From NCBI GenBank assembly GCA_036897095.1, contig JAYMSP010000079.1, positions 26,591-90,590 of the forward strand: 64,000 nt of DNA. Reading direction: 5' to 3'. How positions within the stretch are numbered: the first letter of the stretch is position 1; each line of letters starts with the position of its first letter. The DNA comes from Plantago elongata. Its lineage: Eukaryota; Streptophyta; Magnoliopsida; Lamiales; Plantaginaceae. This document shows, piece after piece, positions 12,053-23,778 of this stretch. The notes beneath the pieces were generated by a model. It had not been told where the DNA came from, made no database searches, and was given only the letters and a program-made list of their open reading frames with translations. The position numbers were made by a program, and so were the translations under genes.

Positions 12053-14933
12053 TCATAAAGAATGAATGAGATAGTGATAGAAAGTGAAAGAAACCAAGAT
12101 CATTGAAATTTTGGTTCCCACGGAACTTAAGTGCGATGCATCATTCACAAGAAGGGGCCTAGTAAACAATGGAGGTGGAGGTGGTGGAGAGAATTCCCGG
12201 CTAATTGATGATGGAGGCGGTGGAGTGAATTCCTGCCTAATTGATGATGGAGGAGGAGGTGCAGAAGAAGATGAAGAAGGTGGCCTTGTTGCGAATGGAG
12301 GTGAAGGTGCATCAGGTGCGTTAAGTCCATCATCTGTAGGTGGAGTGTTGGTGGACGAGACAGGATACGAACCTGCAGAGATATATGCAACAGTTTCTCA
12401 GTCAGAGAAAACAAAATAAGTGATATAACAGCTTTTAATGCTATGCACTACAATTAGAAAGCTGTCACTACTTACAGTCCGATTCTTTCCATCCCAAAAC
12501 CATTTGATCGCGATCAAAGACCATACGATAGCCGGTCATAAAATTTTCTGAGACCAGCAGTTAAACAGCATTAGTACTTAGTACTGTCGATGAGAGAATC
12601 ATAGAACACGTAAAATGAAGCAGCAGTCAAGAAATTAGTCTAACATGCGAACATAGCCAAGAAGCAGATTGCAGTAGCTGAATTTGGTAATACTTACGTC
12701 CAATGAGGTTGATATCATCAGTTTTTATAAGGGCCAAGCAATATCCATATCCGCTGCCATCCTGCGACCAACACATAATGTAACATATCAACAACAAACT
12801 GGTTGAGTGGTATGGTTTTAACCCATTTATCTCAACTGTCTGTTGAACATTTTTCAAGTAGAGATGCATGTTTCCTAACCGTGAAAGGAAGTACGATTGT
12901 TGGTGCAGTAACAAGAAACTGATCTCCACCAGCCATTGTGAAGCTAATTTCAGGAGTCCCTTTGGCACTGCATTCACGAAACTAGAGATTAGACTGTAAT
13001 TCTTGGAAGGGGTAAGAAATTTCAGCTGCTCTGCAAATCAGCTGACTACCTTAGCACATAACAGTACTCGAAAATATTGTCACTGCTTGATCGTACAGGC
13101 TCGTCGCTAACCTGAGAATTGAACTGCAAAACAAGAGAACTTTCATCTCTTTTTCTTCACTCTCATTTCATGAAAGTGAAAATGTTAGTGTGATCAACTT
13201 ACATTATCTGCAATAAATGTGTAAGCTGCATCATTCAAGTATGTGAATGAAGTGCCACTGTCAAAGATCGCGGTGAACCTAACATTAGAGACACTCTTCC
13301 CCACGGCTATCTGGGTCACACTTACATTATAGGTCCGGCTGGTGAAAAAAATTGGAAATTCATCAATCATGATATGAAGGGAAGGAGAAGTTAGCCTGTC
13401 ATATTCCATAAGCACTCTGTTTCAAGTCAAAAACTAGACTTGGAAAATTTTACACACACCAAGTATACGCAGCACGCTCATTGTAATCTCATATGAATTA
13501 AACGTTTATAAAAATTTGGAAAGGATAGATTGCCTACTATGATGGTTCAAGATTGAATGGAGTAGTTTTCTGGTCTGGAGTCCCACTATCGCCAAACTCG
13601 ATTCTTCCAAGGCCCTCATGGCCAAAACACATGGAAAACGAGTTTGCTGCAACAATTCCTTTGCTAGCTAAAATGCTTGGAACAGCAATGCTCTCCATTC
13701 CAAGCCCCAACAAACCATTTATAGCAGCATTGTTCAAGAAATCACCTGTTTGAACCGTTCCACACCTGAAAAGGCAAACATATAGATCAAGAATTAGCTA
13801 CTTTGCTGCAATTACACTAGAACACATGTATATATATGTACCTCACCCTAACGTAATTGGTGCGTTGATCTGCTTCTGCGGGCTTTGATCTGTACCCATA
13901 TACAGATAATCATTCACCAATAGTCCTGTAGATGAGGTGCTGGCAGAAAGATAATTCACTTCATAAGCACAAGTGTTTCCACGAACCGAACACCCACTCC
14001 CTGAACTTGCACACAAAGTACTATTGCACGGAACTGGCGAGCTAGTATTTGATTTACTCGGACTATATATGTTCAGGTCAGATGTCTGTAACACAAAACC
14101 ATTAGTGAACTTGCAGAAAGGTGTGGAATCAAACCATTTATATCAATCTGTTCTCTGATGGTATACCTGTCCATCAGCAAAGGTGTAGGTCTGGGCACAG
14201 GTTGTGCAGTCACATGGCAGCCAGAAGAGGTCGCTGCCGGTATCCAATGCCACAAGAAATGGCAAGGGTGGGGAGCCAACCCAAACATACAAGTAGTGCA
14301 GGCTGCAAATTTTACATGAGCAGGAATCCCAAATCAAGAAATAGTCAGAAATTCTAAATTACAACATCTCCAAACAGATCAATTCTTGAGCATGCGCAAA
14401 CTTCCGAGCTGATTTGCTAAGTATAGACTATAGAATATATAAACGCAAACTAAGAAGCGTATATCTAATGATCTAGCTAGCTGTAGTACGTAGTTTAATC
14501 TACCTCATTAATTGGTGAAGAAAATATCATCTTCCAAATAAGGTAACTGAGAAACTCGTGCTAAGAGAGCGATACAATTACAAACGAACATGCATGAACT
14601 AAACAGCAAACAGGACGTAGAGAACACGCACTATCCAAGATCATCGAGACGGTAAGTGTCGTTTCCACCCCAGAACGTGATGCTGGAGGCTGAGGCGGAA
14701 GCCAGGCTCGTGCCATTGGGATGACTAAATACATGGTCGCGGTGTGCCATGGCTGCATAGTAATCCATGGTACCTTTTTCCGGCAACCCCTTGTCGCCCA
14801 ACATTCCCTTCACCGTGTCGGAGTACCGGTGGTGAACGTCCACCCCAACTGTTTTAAAACCATCACCATTCTTGGCAAGAACGAGAAGAATACATGCCAA
14901 TACTATGACAACCAAGTGAACAATGTTTGACAT
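12053..14933 (-). CDS. Aspartic protease (A1 family, APF1-like), tandem copy A
   Basis: Ten exons, in transcript order: 14933-14632, 14302-14167, 14085-13847, 13765-13538, 13338-13203, 13123-13050, 12967-12880, 12761-12698, 12547-12476, 12372-12053; 552 residues, all phases consistent. Features: signal peptide (about 1-25); HHRYSDTVKG and LPEKGTMDYYAAMAHRD, typical of plant Aspartyl protease family protein 1; catalytic ALDTGSDLFW (Asp121) and FDSGTS (Asp328); many cysteines; a Ser/Pro-rich tail in exon 10; and a hydrophobic C-terminus suggesting a GPI anchor. It probably acts at the cell surface; substrates are unknown. The A1 fold and both active-site aspartates are intact, so it should be active. 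A second copy lies about 2.4 kb further right on the same strand. Confidence 0.9.
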
Positions 14934-15230
14934 TGTTGGAAACTAAAAAACGACAACCAAACGTTAGGGTTGTTATCGAAAACTGATATTCTAAGTTTTC
15001 TTGATCATGTGAAATTATTCTGAGTGAATGTTGTGATTAAGAGTCCAGGATATATGTAGAGTATTGGCATTCAAATACTATATGTTTTTAGTTCAAATAA
15101 TTGTTGTATTAACTATTAAGATTTAAGAATATGCTTTATCATATAAAATTGAAGAATAATTCTAGGACGTGCATATACATTTTTTTCGACGAAATTAAGA
15201 ATGGCGTTGATGATAATAATTCAATCAAAA

Positions 15231-15400
15231 GTCAACTAGAGAATTTTTTTAGCCTAGAAGGCTTAGTAGGTTATTATGAAAAAAGATTGATCGACTGCAG
15301 TTAAGTGATAGAATTCCCTCAACTAAAAGTCAACTAGAGAAAAAAATTAGCCTAGAAGGCTTAGTAGGTTACTTATGAAAAAAGATCGATCTACTGAAGA
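15231..15400. repeat. direct repeat pair, about 70 bases each
   Basis: GTCAACTAGAGAA...TTAGCCTAGAAGGCTTAGTAGG and a following ATGAAAAAAGAT..ATC segment occur at about 15231-15295 and again at about 15328-15392. The second copy runs directly into the TRIM-like element. Confidence 0.75.
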
Positions 15401-15675
15401 ATTTCATCTCAATTAAAAGATTGAACTTATATAGATTTATAAAATCTAGTCATATATATTAATACTTCAATACTTTCCTAAATGTCGATTTCAACCTTTT
15501 TAGAAAGGTCATTTAAGTGAAACTTTAATATGGAGTGGAGATTATCTCCGTGAAGATTCAAACCCAAATTGGACGTGAGCCAGAAGCTCTAATACCATAA
15601 TAAAATTCCATCTCAACTAAAGGGTTCGAACTTGTAGAAAGTTGTGAAATGTACTCATATATTAATACTCCAACA
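15395..15675 (-). mobile_element. TRIM-like miniature LTR retroelement
   Basis: Read on the minus strand, a 77-base repeat starting TGTTGGAGTATTAATATATG (15675 to about 15599) is followed directly by TGGTATTAGAGC, nearly the plant tRNA-iMet primer-binding site (TGGTATCAGAGC). About 125 bases later a diverged second repeat starts TATTGAAGTATTAATATATG (15472) and ends ..AATTCTTCA (15395). Total length is about 281 bases with no coding capacity, as in TRIM elements. No clear target-site duplication was seen. Confidence 0.6.
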
Positions 15676-16619
15676 TGATTATATAAGTTTGTTTTGTGTA
15701 ACTCAAAGATACACTAAACATGGGTACAAAATCATCTAGAACACTATCAACTTTAGCTCCCTAATCACCTGCCAAGGTTATGTTTTCTTTCATTTAAAAT
15801 CAATATACTTTAGTTCAACTCCACTTAGTTATTTCAGTTCAGTTAAATTCAGTTCAGTCCAATTTAATAAATTTCAGTTGAAAAAAACAGTCCAATTCAA
15901 TAAATTTTAGTTGAAAAAACAGAGCCTCACCTACGCACCTAATGTTAGCTAATTTTCCCTAACAAAACTTATGCATCATAGTATATTTTTGTTGAAAGAA
16001 CATTTTAGTTTAATAGTTTGTATATATGGATATAAAATTGGAAACGGAGAGTAAGTGGTCAACATGTATAGCTTTCAGAGCAACAAATTTAAGCCACAAA
16101 AAGGAAAAAGAACATGTTTAGCACTTAAACTTTCACAAAATGTAATCAACAGTACTGTAGTTAATGATATGATTGGTGCTGGTGCCGAAATGTTGGCTGG
16201 AAATTTGGAATATAGAATAAAAGATAGAAAAAGAATAAGGAAGTCTATCCTTACATATGTGACTACGAAGAGTTCGAAGAGTTCAAAGTTGTTCGAAATT
16301 TGGTTCTCAACTCAACTCGACTAAAGTAAAATATAAATTAATAAATAAGAATTGAATTTAAGTTGATTTTTGGAGTTTTATATTTCGTATTGAAATGTGG
16401 GTTTGAAGGAGTTGTTGATAAGAGTGTCTTTTTGGCGAACTAAACAAAGAAGAGACAACGACTAGTACCTTACGCATTATGTCTTGTACACTTAAGTTTA
16501 GTTTATTTAGGGATTACAGTAGTACATTTTGCCTGAGTAATAGTACATTACGGTTAAAGAAGTTAGACTAGCTCAATGTATTAAGTAGATTCACTAGCTC
16601 TCTGTAGCCGTTTTCTTGA

Positions 16620-17110
16620 AGCTTCAATGGTGGCTCCTGTGGTATTAGACTACTAGTTCTTCATCTGTGGATTTTACGCTTCCTTCGTCACCGTACTTTC
16701 TGCAATCTTCTGATCACGAGGGATTTCAATTGTCCTGGACTCGTTGAATGGCATCAATTATCATTATCAATCATGAGTAAGTATACTTTGATGGTGTTGG
16801 ATGTGAAAATAAAAAAGGTTTTGTTGACGCCTGACGGTATGATTCTCCCACCATCTGCTGTTAATTCGCCTGAATTACATGCTGCTTGGAAACGTGCAAA
16901 TGCATTAGTGCTGGTTTGGCTGTTGAATTCTTGTTCTTCTGAGATTAACCCAGTGTTCTGTTTTTACTTCTGCTCACGAGTTATGGTTAGAATTACGCAC
17001 ACATTACGCTTGTAGTGATGATCAAAGAGTTTTTCATCTGGAAAAATCTCTTAGTTCAATTCGACAAGGTGCAAATTCTGTTTCGTGTATTATCATTTCC
17101 GAAAGTGAGA
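16620..17110 (+). pseudogene. Ty1/copia-type gag fragment, frameshifted
   Basis: Frame 1 encodes PELHAAWKRANALVLVWLLN (about 16868-16927). After a shift of frame near 16950 it continues SAHELWLELRTHYACSDDQ and FHLEKSLSSIRQG (about 16970-17071). Both strings match the usual copia gag (UBN2/DUF4219-type) motifs. No protease, integrase or reverse transcriptase follows, so this is a dead fragment. Confidence 0.65.
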
Positions 17111-17303
17111 CTATGCGTGTTTGGGTTATGAAGCATTATGGGATGAGAGAATCGTGGAATCTATTCGACTTTTTGTCTATAGAAATATTTTATACTGATA
17201 TCTTCAAACATACACACAATCATAATCGCTTCACTTGCACATAACATTGTAAGCAAATCGATATAAACAAAAATATGAAACATCCCCAGGCGAAGCCTGA
17301 TCA

Positions 17304-20300
17304 TCAAGGAAGGTTGAAATAGTAATAGAAAGTGAAAGAAACCAAGACCATTGCAATTTTGGATCCCGCGGAACTTAAGAGCCCTGCATCATTTATGAAA
17401 ACCGGCCTGGTAAAGAATAGAGGTGGAGGTGGTGGAGAGAAATCCCCTCTAATTGATGATGATGGAGGAGGTGGTGAAGAAGAAGAGGAAGAAGGTGTCC
17501 TTGTTGCGAATGGAGGTGGAGGTGCATCAGGTGCGTTAAGTCGTTCATCTGCAGGTGGAGTGTTACTGGACGAGACAGGATATGAACCTGCAGAGAATAC
17601 AACAGTTTCCCAGTGAGTGAAAATTTAGCCAATGATGTTGCAGTTCTCATGCTATGCACTGTAATTAGTTTTTCACAACTACTTACAGTCAGATTCTTTC
17701 CATCCCAAAACCATTTGGTCTCGATCAAAGACCATGCGATAGCCAGTCATGAAATTTTCTGAGACCAGCAGTTAAATGTGTAAGTACTGTCGAAGACAGA
17801 ATCATAGAAAGTGTAAAATGAAGCAGCAGTCCAGAAATTACAAGCTGAATTTGCTAATACTTACCGATAGACTAGGTAATCCTGGTTAGATTAGACATAG
17901 CTATATATATATTAGAGTCCTAGTTAGATTACATAGCTTCTTCTTATATTTTGTATATATACCCTACTACCCTACACCATTCTATGATAGAATAAACACG
18001 ATTCAATAATCTTACACTTACGTCCAATGAGGTTGATCTCATCATCATTTTTTATAAGGGCCAGACAATATCCATATCCGCTGCCATCCTGCGACCAACA
18101 TATAATGTAGCACATCAACAACGAACTCAATTTTTAAACTGTCAAACGGGCAGTGTTCAAGTAGATATGCAACTTTCCTAACCGTGAAAGGAAGTACGAT
18201 TGTTGGTGCAGTAACAAGAAACTGATCTCCTCCAGCCATTGTGAAGCTAATTTCAGGAGTCCCTCTATCACTGCATTTGCACGAAACTAAAGATTAGACT
18301 GATCCTTGGAACTTATATAAGATCTTAAGCTGTAATGCAAATTCGCTCACTACCTTAGCACATAGCAATACTCGAAAATATTGTCACTGGTTGATTGTAC
18401 AGGCTCATCTCTAACCTGAGAATTGAACTGCAAAGCAAGAGAGCTTTAAATGTATCTTTTCTTCGGTCTCAGTTCATGAAAGTGAAAATGTTAGTGTGAT
18501 CAACTTACATTATCTGCAATAAATGTGTAAGCTGGATCATTCAAGTATGTGAATGAAGTGCCACTGTCAAATATCGCAGTGAACCTAACATTAGCGTCAC
18601 TCCTCCCCACGACTATCTGGGTCACACTTACATTATAGGTCCGGCTGGTGAAAAAAATTGGAAATTCGTAAGTCATGATATAAAGGGAAGGCTAGGAGAA
18701 GTTAGCTTCTCATATTCCATCAGCACTTGTTTCAAATAAAGAACCAAAAGGTTTTAAAAAAAAAAAAAAACAGGAAAGGAGAGATTGCTAACTATGTTGG
18801 TTCAAGATTGAATGGAGTAGTTTTCTGATCTGGAGTCCCATTATCACCAAACTCGATTCTTCCAAGACCCTCTTGGCCAAAACACATGGAAAACGAGTTT
18901 GCTGCAACTATTCCTTCGCTTGCTAAAATGCTTGGGACAGCAATGCTCTCCATTCCCAGCCCAAACAAACCATTTAAAGCAGCAGCATTCAAGAAATGAC
19001 CTGTTTGAACCGTTCCACACCTGGAATACGCAAACATATGGATCAAGATTCATGAATTAGATACTTGCTGCAAAGGTATCACCACGCACAGCAATACATA
19101 TACAAAACATCATTTACCCATGTAACCTCACCCTAATGTAATTGGCGCGTTGATCTGCTTCTGCGGGGTTTGATCTGTACCCATATACAAATAATCATTC
19201 ACCAATAGTCCTGTAGACGAAGTGCCGGGAGAAAGATATCTCACTTGATAAGCACAGGTGTTTTGCCGAGCTGAACACCCACTTCCTGAAGTTGCACACA
19301 GAGTACTATTGCACGGAAGTGGAGAGCTAGTAACTGATTTGCTCGGACTATATATGTTCAGATCATATGTCTGTAAACACAAAACACTAATGAACTTCCA
19401 GAAAGGTGTGAAATCAATTCATTTATTAATAAGTTCTCTGATGGTATACCTGTCCGTCAGCGAAGGTGTAGGTTCGGGCACAGGTTGTGCAATCGCATGG
19501 CAACCAGAAGATGTCACTGCCGGTGTCCAGTGCCACAAGAAATGACAATGGCGGGGAACCAACCCAAACATACAAGTAGTGAAGGCTGAAAATTTAACAT
19601 AATAAGGATTCCAAATCAAGAAATGGTAAAATTTTAATTAGTACAACTCCAAACAGATCATTTCTTGAGTCAAAATGCTTTCATTTCTTATATTTCGACA
19701 AATTCACTACAGTTTTGCTTTGCTGTTAGAAATCTGATCTTTGTCTATGTCATTTCCCTTACTAGAACTAATTTTTGTATACTGCTTTAGTTTGAGCATG
19801 CAACATATGATAACAAACAAGTCACTTCACAAACTGATTTGCCAAGTGTAAAAAGGGGCTCAAGTACCGCCTTAAAAGACTTTGTAAGGCTATAAACTTA
19901 TCGCATATTTTATAGAAGAAACCCAGCCTCACATGTAAGTCATATCTTATAGAAGAAACCTAGCCTCATGTGTGAGCCGGTGTGTATTAAATACGTAATG
20001 ATAGGGAAGCGAGCACATCACAGGCAGAGAGGACTGAAGCAGTCCCGATAGACCTGTACTTAACATGTGACGATAGATAGGGCAAGCCCAGAGCAGGCGA
20101 AAAGGACCAAGGCAGTCTAAGACTCATTATCAACCTAGCAATCCATGGCCTTTATAGAATAAGTCCATGATATTTTTAATCGATGTGGAATAGTTAACAT
20201 TAAGTATATGGGATATAAATGCAAACCATTAAACTTATTTCTAATGATCTTGATGTACTAGTTGAATATATCTACTTCATTAAATGGTGAAGAATATAAT

Positions 20301-20671
20301 GAACCTAATAAGTTAACCTATAAACTCGTGTTAACATAGCCATAAAATGATAATAAGAGGATTTATATAACGTACTATCCAAGATCATCGAGACGGTAAG
20401 TGTCGTTTCCACCCCAGAACGTGATGCTAGAAGCGGATGCGGAAGCTAGAGATGTTCCGTTGGGACTCAAAACACGGTCACGGTGTGCCATGGCTGCATA
20501 GTACTTCATAGTACCTTTTTCTGGCAACCCCTTGTCGCCCAACACTCCTTTCACCGTGTCGGAGTACCGGTGGTGAACGTCCACACCAACTGTTTTGAAA
20601 CCTTCTCCACACTTGGGAAAGATCAGAATACATGCCAACGCTATGAACGCTAAGTTAAAAAAGTTTGACAT
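17304..20671 (-). CDS. Aspartic protease (A1 family, APF1-like), tandem copy B
   Basis: Ten exons at the same positions as copy A: 20671-20376, 19585-19450, 19370-19132, 19020-18793, 18644-18509, 18427-18354, 18270-18183, 18088-18022, 17758-17687, 17587-17304; 539 residues. The ATG at 20671 is chosen because it aligns with copy A (MSNFF versus MSNIV); an upstream in-frame ATG would add about 43 residues. Catalytic DTGSD (Asp119) and DSGTS (about Asp326) are intact. Exon 8 has one extra codon, and the Pro-rich tail is 12 residues shorter. Intron 1 is about 460 bases longer than in A. Intron 8 carries a 152-base insertion directly at the splice donor. Introns align base by base with copy A over long stretches, so the duplication is fairly recent. 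Confidence 0.9.
17860..18021 (+). mobile_element. small LTR-like insertion (152 bases, 17865-18016) with 5-bp target duplication, at a splice donor
   Basis: Compared with copy A, intron 8 of copy B has an insert at 17865-18016 flanked by CTTAC (17860-17864 and 18017-18021), which is single in copy A. The insert has a TATATATACCC box, AATAAACACG near its 3' end, and ends in CA. It begins CG, probably mutated from TG. This looks like a solo LTR of a small copia or TRIM element. On the gene's strand the duplicated CTTAC is GTAAG, the splice donor, so both ends of the insert carry a donor. Confidence 0.75.
19860..20170. repeat. insertion in intron 1 of protease copy B
   Basis: Intron 1 is about 790 bases in copy B and 329 in copy A. 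The extra sequence has higher GC and contains a short direct repeat (TATAGAAGAAACC.AGCCTCA near 19912-19932 and again near 19951-19971). No coding frame or clear element ends were found, so the family is unknown. Confidence 0.45.
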
Positions 20672-23600
20672 TATTGCAATTTGTAAATTTACACAGGAGA
20701 TGCTAATTAAGTATGTTGTTTCAAGTTTTCTTGCAAGTGTACTCTCTATGCTGTGACTGAGTCCATGATATATGTAGAGCATTATGACAATGACGGCCAA
20801 ATTCTCTCTGTGTTCAGTTTTAGTTGAATATTTTTTGGTCTTTCTTTAATTCGATATTACATCACATTCTTTACGTAATCACCAATTTAACATTCCATCC
20901 GGATTACTTCATTTCGAAAAATAACAATTCATCTAAGAGAAATTTAATGCGATGAGGACTTAACCAAGCAGGCAAGCACCTCGCCATCTATGAGAAAACT
21001 ACATGGACTCGATCCAGCCATGGAGACCCGACCAATTCGACTCAACACCTCTCCATTTCGGAGAAGTTTATAGGAAATCGATTCCAACACCTCCTCCTAT
21101 TATCCGGATAGTGTACTCCTATCCGCTCGATCAAAATAACTTTTGAATAATTTACTGCATTAAGACTATAATATATACTTTATTTTTAGTATATGATAAC
21201 AATTGAGAATAAGTCAACAAATCCTGCTTTTCGATGAGATTAAGAATGTAGAAACTGGAAAGCATCATCTATTAAAAGTCAACTTGGGGTTTTATTGATC
21301 ATCACTAAATTATGAACTGTACTTAAAATTGACTTAGCGTATGTCTTTATACTTCATACATGGTTGCACAATTGCATAATCATGAACCTTGTCAAAGAAT
21401 TCTCTACTATGTGTGATTGATCAATTATCTTATTCTATCAGAATATCATACTATTGTATACTGTTTAACTATTATAAGAATAATCGTTGAATATGATAAC
21501 AAGGTGAATGATCAGATAAACTAATTTGAAAAATGGCTAGGCCCTGTCGGCTATATCGTTGCAGCGCCATCTCCCTACTCAAATTGAATATTTTGTATAC
21601 AAAATAACTCAACTTCAATTGAAAAAGATCACTCAAATTCTACAAATTCTATACCAATCAATGAATCTCTAATTAGTGTATATTTTTAAGCAATAAGATA
21701 ATTGGTCAGCTGCAAAACTACAACTAATTTATCAGTTCGTTTTGTAAAACAAACAACCTAACAATGTTTGCACTTTATCATTTTTGTTTTACAAATAGTA
21801 CACAAAAGCCTTATCAATGGTCAGTTCATTTTGTTAAATTAGACATAACATGTACATAAAATCACCAAGAAAGCTATAAAACTCTCAAGTTTAACTAACG
21901 TGAATTCATAAAACCCTTGGTTATTAGCTTCTTCCTACATTCCTTTAAAAAGAGCTTCCATAAGAGACTTTCCATTTCGTTTTCACGGAAATTCACTATT
22001 ATCAATTTTATAATCAATATTGTGCCTAATCAGGGGCGGAGGATGCTGAGGGTTGGTGTCGGGTGTGTCTCCAGCCACACCCAATCCCGCACTTTTCATT
22101 ATATATATAATATTTTTCGTTTATAATTCTATTTAAATTCTCACTTTTATCATATATACTATTAAAATTTCACCTTAATAGTCAACGTTATTTAATTTAT
22201 CAATTATATCTCTCATGATATCATTTTATCATCCACTATAAACCATTGTTTGAGTTGAACTTCTTAAAAATTGTTTAAATGGCGAATGTCAGTTATCTTA
22301 ATTCTATGAAAACGGAGAGTACGAGGTTGATTGCCATGGTATTTGAACGGTAATTTTGGTGAAATTATATTTGAAATGGAGGTATTTAAAATGTATTTTA
22401 GGCTAAATCACTGTTTATCGAGTTAAATGGGGTCAGTCCCGTCATGTTCAACAAGTTTAGCTTTCACAAACTGTAATCAACAGTATATTTAAGGATATTA
22501 TGATCGTTGTTGGGATATAGAAAAGAATAAACAAGTCATCGATATCTTAGAAGGAGTATGCGACTATAATCTATATATGTGAGTACAAAGTCGTTGGCGG
22601 CAGAATACATACCCGCCATAAATTCTCTCCAGTTATGTAATTCCTCGGTTCTGATAGGTAACAGATAGAATTAAAATCTCATTATCTAACTTAAAAATTG
22701 TGGTAACACAACAAAGCTTGTAGTTGACTTGCTAATTTTCTTTTAACTTTTATTTTTACTAGAATTTTTTCTTAAACTTCATGGAGAATTGATTAATCTA
22801 TAGTCACAGTGGTTATTGAATACGATTTGAACTGAAAAAACTCAATTTAAATTGTATTTTACAATAGAAAAAATTGAATTTTTCTTATACAAATTGTATT
22901 CGAAATCGTCCGGTCAAACCAACCGGTCGTTTTGGTTACAATTGGGAGAAAATTCGCGCCAGGTGCTCTCTTGTAGAAAATATTGTAAAAAACGACCAAG
23001 GGAAATGAGATGTTTAAAAAAACGACCTGAAATTGTATCATAACAAACTGAAATTGTATCATAGTGTACAAAAGATATAGTTTTCACACTTAAAATTGTA
23101 TCATAGTGTGTAAATGATGCAGTTTTTCATTGTACCATAGAATGCAAATAATACAACGATCGTTTTTTGCAAAGTTTTTTTCAACACGGTACCTGCATGT
23201 AATGCTCCCTAAAATTGGATCAAAGCCCATACCCGGCCCTTCACCCTCCCGTTTTGTAATGTCCTATAAGAAGGCCCATATTAATAAGTAAAAGTATGGA
23301 GCATGGAAGCCCAATCTTGTATTTCTGTCGGTCCATACAATAAATAAGCATCAATTGCAAATCAGATCGGAACCTAGTGAACGCCGGCATTTGTGAGGTT
23401 CGTTTAAACTCGACAATATGGCTCCTAAAGGTATACACTTGTTCCAATCCATTTTTTTCAATTCCCATTCCTTTTGCTAATCATTCTGCCATAGATGAGT
23501 GTTAACCATACTGCCCTCCTGTTAACTGCGTATGTATTTGGAGATTAATTAAGCTGAATTGTCTCTTTTAGCCCAACCCAACTAACCCCACATAAATCGG

Positions 23601-23778
23601 GTGACAGGTCCGCTCCAAAAGCCACAAAACACCTAAATCACTAGCGAACCTCGATTTCTCAAGGCAAGATCGATTCATTTCTTAAATTGCTGATTAGTAC
23701 ACTTGCGCTTTGCAAACTAATACTTTCTATTTCTTATTAATCTGATAGGCGAACATGGCGGGTTACATAACCTAGTAG
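20672..23778. other. intergenic, no gene seen
   Basis: Includes the promoter of protease copy B. Around 20940-21140 the GC content rises and short CCATCTATGAGAAAACT/CCATTTCGGAGAAGTTT-like segments recur. A GGGGCGGAGG patch near 22034 resembles sequence common in plant transposon remains. Near 23028-23095 the string AAATTGTATCATA occurs three times within 70 bases. None of these supports a gene. Confidence 0.45.

Larger units (their letters stand above)
14934..17303. other. intergenic between the two protease copies, rich in mobile-element remains
   Basis: Holds a duplicated block (15231-15400), a TRIM-like element (15395-15675), a 33-base tandem duplication near 15857-15921 (TCCAATT.AATAAATTT.AGTTG) and a copia gag remnant (16620-17110). 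The open frame at 16055-16324 has no family resemblance. No working gene was found. Confidence 0.6.

Noticed and set aside
12145-12414. His/Leu-rich frame over the last exon of protease copy A
   Set aside because: Shadow of the Pro-rich coding frame; the true frame is fixed by the exon 9-10 phase.
16055-16324. 89-codon open frame
   Set aside because: Lysine/serine-rich low-complexity product with no family resemblance, in transposon-rich intergenic DNA.
23414-23480. ATGGCTCCTAAAG|GTATAC looks like a first exon of a small gene
   Set aside because: No downstream exon with recognisable similarity was found; too short to support.
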